From Nitrosomonas sp. (lineage in GTDB: Bacteria; Pseudomonadota; Gammaproteobacteria; Burkholderiales; Nitrosomonadaceae): DNA of 64,000 nt. The DNA lies in contig JAJSDU010000003.1 of the NCBI GenBank assembly GCA_028577615.1, positions 1-64,000 of the forward strand, read 5' to 3'. This document shows, one piece after another, positions 58,436 to 64,000 of this stretch. The number at the start of each line of letters is the position of its first letter. Within the stretch, counting starts at the first letter, position 1. The position numbers were made by a program, and so were the translations under genes. The notes under the pieces are model-generated. The model did not search any database, was not told the origin of the DNA, and saw only the letters and a program-made list of their open reading frames with translations.

Positions 58436-60019
58436 ATGAAACCCGCACAGCCCAAATCCATCATCAATAAAAAATCCGGCCGGCTGGCTATACGCAATGC
58501 TGTACTGAAAGATGTTCCGGCGCTGGTTGGATTGGTCAAACGGGTTTACCAGGAAACCGACATACCGGTTTATTCGGAAGGCGCGTTGATGGGGCAGATC
58601 AATAATTTTCCCGGCGGCCAGCTGGTGGCGGTGTATGACCAGGATATTGTCGGTTATTGCGCCAGTTTCCGCATCGCAGGAAAAGCCGCCCTGAAACCGC
58701 ACACCTGGGTGGAAATAACCGGAAATGGCTATGCTTCAAGACATAATCCGGATGGAGAATACCTGTATGGCATGGAAGTGTGCGTCGATCCGGCTTTCCG
58801 GGGTTATCGGATAGGTCAGCGATTTTATAATGTGCGTAAGCAGCTGTGCCAGGAATTGGGCCTGAAAGGCATTATTTTCGCAGGCCGGTTACCCAGCTAT
58901 GCGAGAAAAGCCAAACGTTATCCTGATGTGGATGATTATGTCGCGCAGATTGTGCAGAAAAGAATGCGCGATCCGGTACTTACATTTCAGCTGCGCAACG
59001 GTTTTGAAGTATTGGGCGTCATCAGGAATTATCTGCCCGGCGACCGTGAATCGATGGGCTGCGGCGTACACTTGATATGGCGCAATCCCAGCGTGCCGGA
59101 AGAGGCCGAAATAAAGCGGCACAAGAACTATGGCGGGCGCGTGCAGGAAACAGTGCGCGTGGGGACCGTGCAATATATGATGCGCAAGGTGAATTCGTTT
59201 GAAGAATTTACTCGTTTGGTCGAATATTTTGTCGATGTTATCGCGGATTATAGTGGTGATTTCGTTGTTTTTCCCGAACTGTTCACTTTGCAGTTGCTGT
59301 CAATTGAAGATCAGCGCCTTTCACCCGCTGAATCGATTGAAGCGCTGACCAAATACACCGAACGCTTTACCCAATCTATGCGTGATCTGGCGTTGCGCTA
59401 CAATATCAATATTATTGGCGGTTCGCATCCGACGCATATGCCTTCCGGACGCGTGGAAAACATTTCCTATATTTTTCTGCGCGACGGCTCCATTCACAGG
59501 CAACCCAAGATACATCCGACGCCGGACGAAGTTTACTGGTGGAATATCGAGGGCGGCGATACACTCAATATCATTGAAACCGATTGCGGTCCTATCGGCG
59601 TACTGATTTGTTACGATGCTGAATTTCCCGAGTTGTCCCGTCATCTCGTCGACCAGGGGGCCTATATTATTTTTGTGCCTTTTTGCACCGCTGTCCGGCA
59701 AGGCTATTTGCGGGTACGGTATTGCAGTCAGGCGCGGGCGATTGAAAATCAGGTTTATGTGGTGATGTCGGGTAATGTGGGCAATCTGCCCAATGTCGCC
59801 AATATGGACGTTCAGTATGCGCAAAGCTGTATTCTGACGCCGTGCGATTTTCCGTTTGACCGGGACGGCATTGCTGCCGACACCACGCCGAATGTTGAAA
59901 CCGTTGCAATTGCCGATCTGCGCTTCGATTCACTGCGTACCGCGCGCAATGCAGGTACAGTACAGAATCTGAAAGACCGGCGCCATGATTTATATTCCGT
60001 GCACTGGCGCGGCAAATAG
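58436..60019 (+). CDS. GNAT acetyltransferase / carbon-nitrogen hydrolase fusion
   Basis: 527 residues with two domains. The first (about 15-215) is a GNAT acetyltransferase, with acetyl-CoA loop VDPAFRGYRIGQRFYNVRKQ. The second (about 240-520) is a nitrilase-superfamily hydrolase with Glu281 (FPELF), Lys358 (RQPKIHPT) and Cys392 (LICYDAEFPELSR) forming the catalytic triad. This fusion recurs in proteobacteria, but its reaction is not established. One protein could acetylate an amine and cleave an amide, or form an N-acyl product in two steps. It follows the DedA gene by 21 bases. Confidence 0.9.
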   Translation: MKPAQPKSIINKKSGRLAIRNAVLKDVPALVGLVKRVYQETDIPVYSEGALMGQINNFPGGQLVAVYDQDIVGYCASFRIAGKAALKPHTWVEITGNGYASRHNPDGEYLYGMEVCVDPAFRGYRIGQRFYNVRKQLCQELGLKGIIFAGRLPSYARKAKRYPDVDDYVAQIVQKRMRDPVLTFQLRNGFEVLGVIRNYLPGDRESMGCGVHLIWRNPSVPEEAEIKRHKNYGGRVQETVRVGTVQYMMRKVNSFEEFTRLVEYFVDVIADYSGDFVVFPELFTLQLLSIEDQRLSPAESIEALTKYTERFTQSMRDLALRYNINIIGGSHPTHMPSGRVENISYIFLRDGSIHRQPKIHPTPDEVYWWNIEGGDTLNIIETDCGPIGVLICYDAEFPELSRHLVDQGAYIIFVPFCTAVRQGYLRVRYCSQARAIENQVYVVMSGNVGNLPNVANMDVQYAQSCILTPCDFPFDRDGIAADTTPNVETVAIADLRFDSLRTARNAGTVQNLKDRRHDLYSVHWRGK

Positions 60020-60054
60020 GCGGGGCGTATGAAAACAGCAAGGCTACGAAGCAT

Positions 60055-60780
60055 ATGATCAGTGCTGAAAAAATCAGTATCCGGCTGGCGCTGCTCGCAG
60101 GCTTGCTGGCAGTGTCGGCTGTTGCCGCATACCGTCTGGAATGGATCGGTTTTCAGATTGCTGTGCCGGGATTGGCAATAGCGGCGCTGTCCGGATTGCT
60201 GGCCGCTTTGTCGGGTGTAATCGCTCTGTTCGGCGCGATGCGTCAGCGTAAAAGCGCCATGCCGGCTTTGACCGGCATGTTACTGGGACTGGTCGTTGCT
60301 CTGCCGGTTCTGCTCTCCGTGCTGGCGGGTTCCGGTGTCCCGCGTATCCATGATATTTCCACCGACCTGGATCATCCACCGGACTTCAATGTCATCAGAA
60401 GCCTGCGGGCTGCGACGGATAATCCGCTCGATCGAAAATCGCCGGATAATCTCGACCAGTTGCAGCGGGAAGGCTATCCAGAGCTGAAGTCATTGATGCT
60501 CAACCGTTCACCGGAAGTTGTATTTGAACAGGCGCTGAAACTCGTCGAATCACGTGGATGGCATGTTGTCGGCGTCTCTACGGCAAATGGAATCATCGAA
60601 GCGACTGCGATAACGCCCATCATGGCGTTCAAGGATGACGTGATCATTCGCATTCAAGGCACGGAGCAGGTAACGCGAGTCGATATGCGCTCGGTATCAA
60701 GGGTGGGGATCAGCGATCTGGGTGTGAATGCGAAGCGAATCGGACGATTTCTGGCTGATTTAAAGCAGCCAACAAACTGA
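60055..60780 (+). CDS. DUF1499 domain membrane protein
   Basis: 241 residues with three N-terminal membrane segments (about 8-27, 35-60 and 75-95) and a C-terminal DUF1499 domain. The domain shows DHPPDFNVIRSLRAATDN, KLVESRGWHVVGVSTANG and DMRSVSRVGISDLGVNAKRI. The function is unknown. It starts 35 bases after the fusion enzyme and may be co-transcribed. Confidence 0.85.
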   Translation: MISAEKISIRLALLAGLLAVSAVAAYRLEWIGFQIAVPGLAIAALSGLLAALSGVIALFGAMRQRKSAMPALTGMLLGLVVALPVLLSVLAGSGVPRIHDISTDLDHPPDFNVIRSLRAATDNPLDRKSPDNLDQLQREGYPELKSLMLNRSPEVVFEQALKLVESRGWHVVGVSTANGIIEATAITPIMAFKDDVIIRIQGTEQVTRVDMRSVSRVGISDLGVNAKRIGRFLADLKQPTN

Positions 60781-60909
60781 AGCACTGATTGTATTTGAAC
60801 AAACAACCAGTGTACGTTGCTTTATCTCATTAGCGATGTGAATTCCGGCTGCCGTAATTCAAAGCCTGGGGTTTGTTTGGCTCCGGGTTTATGTGCAGAT
60901 AAATTCGAT

Positions 60910-63465
60910 CTACACCCAGGCCATCATGCCCATTTCCAGCGGATGGGTCAACAATGGGTGATTGGGATAAATACGAATGTAATATTCCTGTTTGCCGCAA
61001 AGCTCCGGTGCGAGTTTGAGTTCAAAAATATGTTCGTCCTGTTCGATAACGCCGGTGAATGCAAAGGAGAAATGACTGAAGTTGTTGAACCGGGTTTTTT
61101 TATATTGACGGCAAATCAGCAGTTCCACGATGATATCTTCAGGTTTCAGGCCGTTCAGTCTGGCGGCTACCTTGAAATCCAGCATATCGTTAAAATCCGC
61201 TCGACTGCGCGGTTCGTCAATGCGACGGATGTGAACGCCGCTCCAGGTTTCCCGGACGCGGGTTTTCCACGCGGCGATTTCTCTGGCGCCGGCATAATGA
61301 TCGGCCGTATACCGTTCGCCTTGCATACTTGCCGGGAGATAGAATTTTCTCAGGTAATCGCTGACCATGCGCGCAGCGCTGAAACGCGGCAGCAGCGATA
61401 CCATGGAATGCTTGGCCATACTGACCCAGTCGGGCGAATAGCCGAATTTGCTGCGGTTATAGTACAGTGGAATAACCTGGTCCTGGAGAATCTCGTAAAG
61501 TGCCTGACTTTCTTCCTGGTCACGCACAGCGGCTTCCATGTTTTCCGGCCCGGGCTTGATTGCCCAGCCATTATGACCGTCATAGCCTTCTCCCCACCAG
61601 CCATCAAGGATGCTCAGATTAATTGAACCGTTAATACCGGCTTTTATGCCTGATGTGCCGCTGGCTTCCAGTGGATAAATCGGATTGTTAAGCCAGACAT
61701 CCACACCGGAAACCAGTCGCCTCGCCAAGCGCAGATCGTAGCCTTCAACGAGCAGAAGACGTCCTTCGAATTCCGGTGTGCGCGCAATCTGACTGATACG
61801 CCGGATCAGATCCTGTCCCGGCACATCGGCCGGATGCGCTTTGCCGGCGAAAATGAAGACGATGGGACGGTCCTGATCCTGGGTGATTTTGCGCAGCCAG
61901 GTCAGATTCTCAAACAATAACGCCGCGCGCTTATACGTTGCAAAACGGCGCGCGAAGCCAACTGTCAGGATGTTCGGGTTGAGCGGATCGATGTATTTAA
62001 GCAGCCGGTCCAGATGCGCATCGGAGCCGTGATTGCGGGTATTCTGCTCCGCCAGTCTGTCGCGGACACCGAAGAGCATCTGCGATTTCAATGATTGCCG
62101 TATGCTCCAGAACTGGTGATCGGGTATTTCATAAATACGCTGCCAGAATGCCGTGTCGCACATTTTGTTACGCCATGCATAGCCCAGATGGCGGTCAAAC
62201 AGATCTGACCATTCCTGCGCCAGAAAAGTCGGTACATGCACACCATTGGTGATGTAGCGCATTGGATTTTCTTCCGCTTCGATCTGCGGCCATAAATCAC
62301 TGCATATTTTACTGGATACCTCACCATGTATTTTGCTTACACCATTGTGCATGCGCGAACCGCGGATAGCGAGCGCAGTCATATTGAATTCCGCGCCGTT
62401 CGCTGTGCGGCCGAGCGCCATGAATGCCTCGTGCGTGACACCAAGATCGCGATAAAAAGCCTCGAAGTAGGTCTGCATCATTTCATCACTGAAAAGATCG
62501 TGCCCGGCAGGAACCGCGGTATGGGTCGTAAAAATTGTGCAGGCTGCCACGGCCTCCAGTGCTTCGGTGAAATTCAGACCTTCCCGCATCAGCAGGCGTG
62601 TGCGCTCCAGAATCATGAATGCGGCATGTCCTTCGTTGATATGCCATACGGTCGGTTTAATCCCCATTTCATGGAGTGCGCGTACGCCACCCGCGCCGAG
62701 AATAATCTCCTGCTCAATGCGCATGGTTTTGTCACCACCGTAAAGTTTATGGGTAATATTGCGATCATGTGATGAGTTTTCGGGTAAGTCCGTATCAAGC
62801 AGGTAGAGCGAAACACGGCCGATCTTGACGATCCAGATTTTCACGCGGACTTTGCGGCCCGGCAGCGTAATATCGATACGCACCTCCGTGCCATCGTCAT
62901 GCAGAACGGGAGTAGCCGGCAAGTCATCAAAGTCGGAATCAGTGTAAATCGCCTGTTGATTGCCTTGATTATCGATAGTCTGAGAGAAATAACCCTGGCG
63001 ATAGAGCAGACCCACGCCGACAAAAGGCAAGTGCAAGTCGCTGGCCGCCTTGCAGTGATCCCCTGCAAGAATGCCGAGGCCGCCGGAATATATGGGCAGG
63101 CTTTCATGGAAGCCGAACTCGAAGCAGAAGTAAGCAACCTGGTCATGCGGGCGCATGCCGTTGATTTTATCCTTGAAAGACGGTTCGTAATGATAGGAGT
63201 CGTATGCGGCCAGAATGCTGTCAAATGTCGTGAGAAACATGGAGTCCTCAGCGGCTTTCAGCAGGATGGACTCGTCCGCGCGCTTCAAAAAAGCTTTCGG
63301 ATTATGGCCTACCGCACCCCATAACGCTGGATCAAGTCGGGAAAAAAGCGCCCGCGTGGCGCGATCCCAGCTATACCATAAATTATTGGCAAGCTCTTCC
63401 AGACGTCCGATACGTTCAGGTATTTTAGGATTGATAGTTATGGTGAAAGCGGTTTTTGAAGACAT
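60910..63465 (-). CDS. glgP: Alpha-glucan phosphorylase
   Basis: About 851 residues from ATG 63465; an upstream start at 63519 is less likely. It belongs to the shorter-loop alpha-glucan (DUF3417-containing) phosphorylase type: RIGRLEELANNLWYSWDRAT at the N-terminus, YFCFEFGFHESLPIYSGGLG, and the PLP site ASGTSGIKAGINGS with Lys near 607. It releases glucose-1-phosphate from glucan. It lies downstream of glucokinase, and the rest of the glycogen genes are 16 kb away. Confidence 0.95.
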   Translation of the reverse strand: MSSKTAFTITINPKIPERIGRLEELANNLWYSWDRATRALFSRLDPALWGAVGHNPKAFLKRADESILLKAAEDSMFLTTFDSILAAYDSYHYEPSFKDKINGMRPHDQVAYFCFEFGFHESLPIYSGGLGILAGDHCKAASDLHLPFVGVGLLYRQGYFSQTIDNQGNQQAIYTDSDFDDLPATPVLHDDGTEVRIDITLPGRKVRVKIWIVKIGRVSLYLLDTDLPENSSHDRNITHKLYGGDKTMRIEQEIILGAGGVRALHEMGIKPTVWHINEGHAAFMILERTRLLMREGLNFTEALEAVAACTIFTTHTAVPAGHDLFSDEMMQTYFEAFYRDLGVTHEAFMALGRTANGAEFNMTALAIRGSRMHNGVSKIHGEVSSKICSDLWPQIEAEENPMRYITNGVHVPTFLAQEWSDLFDRHLGYAWRNKMCDTAFWQRIYEIPDHQFWSIRQSLKSQMLFGVRDRLAEQNTRNHGSDAHLDRLLKYIDPLNPNILTVGFARRFATYKRAALLFENLTWLRKITQDQDRPIVFIFAGKAHPADVPGQDLIRRISQIARTPEFEGRLLLVEGYDLRLARRLVSGVDVWLNNPIYPLEASGTSGIKAGINGSINLSILDGWWGEGYDGHNGWAIKPGPENMEAAVRDQEESQALYEILQDQVIPLYYNRSKFGYSPDWVSMAKHSMVSLLPRFSAARMVSDYLRKFYLPASMQGERYTADHYAGAREIAAWKTRVRETWSGVHIRRIDEPRSRADFNDMLDFKVAARLNGLKPEDIIVELLICRQYKKTRFNNFSHFSFAFTGVIEQDEHIFELKLAPELCGKQEYYIRIYPNHPLLTHPLEMGMMAWV

Positions 63466-63547
63466 AAACTGAACCTTTGAAGAAATCTGAGAGACTGTAG
63501 CATTTTTGTTATGCGTCACGTAAGCTTTTTACTGAGAAGAGTGCATT

Positions 63548-64000
63548 TTAATCCCGCAAAGATAATAATTGCTGCGCTTTCCTCCTGGCACCCAGAAGAC
63601 TGACTGCGGGGTGAGTGATCACTTTTACCGGAATTTCACGCAGCAATGCCGAGAAACGGCCTTTATCGCGGAATGCGCGCATGAAGTGACCGGCTTGCAG
63701 CGTGTCAAGGATTTTTGGCGCAATACCGCCGGCTATAAACACACCGTTCCGGCATAGCCCCGCGAGCGCCAGATTACCGGAAAATGCGCCATAAATCTCA
63801 GCGAACAGTTCGAGCGACTTGATGGCAACGGGATGTTTTTGATCATAGGCCAATGCAGTGATGACTGCACCACTGTCTTCATCATCAAGGGTAGTGTGGG
63901 CAATATTTTCGAATGCCGCCAGATCTGTTTGCAGGAAGTTGAAGATTTGTGTTAATCCGCTGCCGGACAGCAATCTCTCCACTGAAACGTGATGATATCT
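63548..64000 (-). CDS. glk: Glucokinase, C-terminal part (starts beyond window)
   Basis: 150 residues, open to the window edge. VSVERLLSGSGLTQIF, then GNLALAGLCRNGVFIAGGIA and PKILDTLQAGHFMRAFRDKG are typical of the C-terminal half of Glk-type (Pfam glucokinase) enzymes. The N-terminal ATP and glucose loops are off window. It phosphorylates glucose freed by amylase-type enzymes. It is upstream of glgP with 82 bases between. Confidence 0.93.
   Translation of the reverse strand, partial: RYHHVSVERLLSGSGLTQIFNFLQTDLAAFENIAHTTLDDEDSGAVITALAYDQKHPVAIKSLELFAEIYGAFSGNLALAGLCRNGVFIAGGIAPKILDTLQAGHFMRAFRDKGRFSALLREIPVKVITHPAVSLLGARRKAQQLLSLRD

Overview
The window looks like chromosomal DNA of a betaproteobacterium. 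The tmRNA carries the tag ANDENYALAA, which is common in that class, and the gene orders (mtaD-ubiG-phosphatase; PHP-yciO-M50-trpS-scpAB; queA-tgt-yajC-secDF) are typical of it. Gene content (NnrS, a CNP1-like lipoprotein, the rubrerythrin/Fe-S protein/DUF3501 module, PEP-CTERM, a large glycogen locus) made me think of Nitrosomonadaceae (Nitrosomonas-like ammonia oxidisers). That is inference: no amo, hao or 16S gene is present to confirm it.

Region by region: 1-1.9 kb is a decaying integrated element (open integrase, broken excisionase, broken and truncated gpA replication gene) next to the 3' end of ssrA. 2.3-5.9 kb holds a phosphatase, ubiG, mtaD and an OmpA-like protein on the minus strand. 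6.5-15.1 kb holds a Gld-type ABC transporter operon with a DUF4340 protein, then mutM, proC, yggT, a DUF167 gene, an rluE-like gene and a fatty-acid desaturase. 15.1-18.5 kb is a graveyard of mobile DNA (group II intron remnant, deleted IS5-family element, DUF927 fragment, IS3 fragment) around rpmBG and an initiator tRNA. 18.5-23.2 kb holds a CNP1 lipoprotein, the DUF3501/Fe-S/rubrerythrin module and nnrS. 23.4-29.4 kb is a housekeeping block ending in scpAB and suhB, with a 151-bp inverted-repeat element between trpS and scpA. 29.9-33.6 kb holds an outer-membrane protein, a single-chain dihydroxyacetone kinase and an IS3-family remnant.

33.8-44.5 kb is a glycogen locus: glgC, two GH57 enzymes, pgi and glgA on the minus strand, with divergent glgB. 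Glucan phosphorylase and glucokinase lie at 60.9-64 kb, so synthesis and breakdown genes frame a 16-kb block of other genes. Together they would connect glucose-6-P, ADP-glucose, branched glucan, glucose-1-P and glucose. 44.6-46.5 kb is a small accessory patch: a MazG-like gene behind a YefM antitoxin, a hypothetical protein, a DUF2442 remnant, and a ParE-type toxin with a frameshift beside an intact antitoxin. Then come ettA, a DUF2835 gene and a class III aminotransferase.

The most distinctive locus is 50.3-51.5 kb: a PEP-CTERM surface protein built from four near-identical 58-residue repeats, preceded by an excellent sigma-54 (-24/-12) promoter. The window closes with tRNA-Leu, queA-tgt-yajC-secD-secF, a DedA protein, a GNAT/carbon-nitrogen hydrolase fusion and a DUF1499 protein. 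All calls come from reading the sequence; no database search was run.
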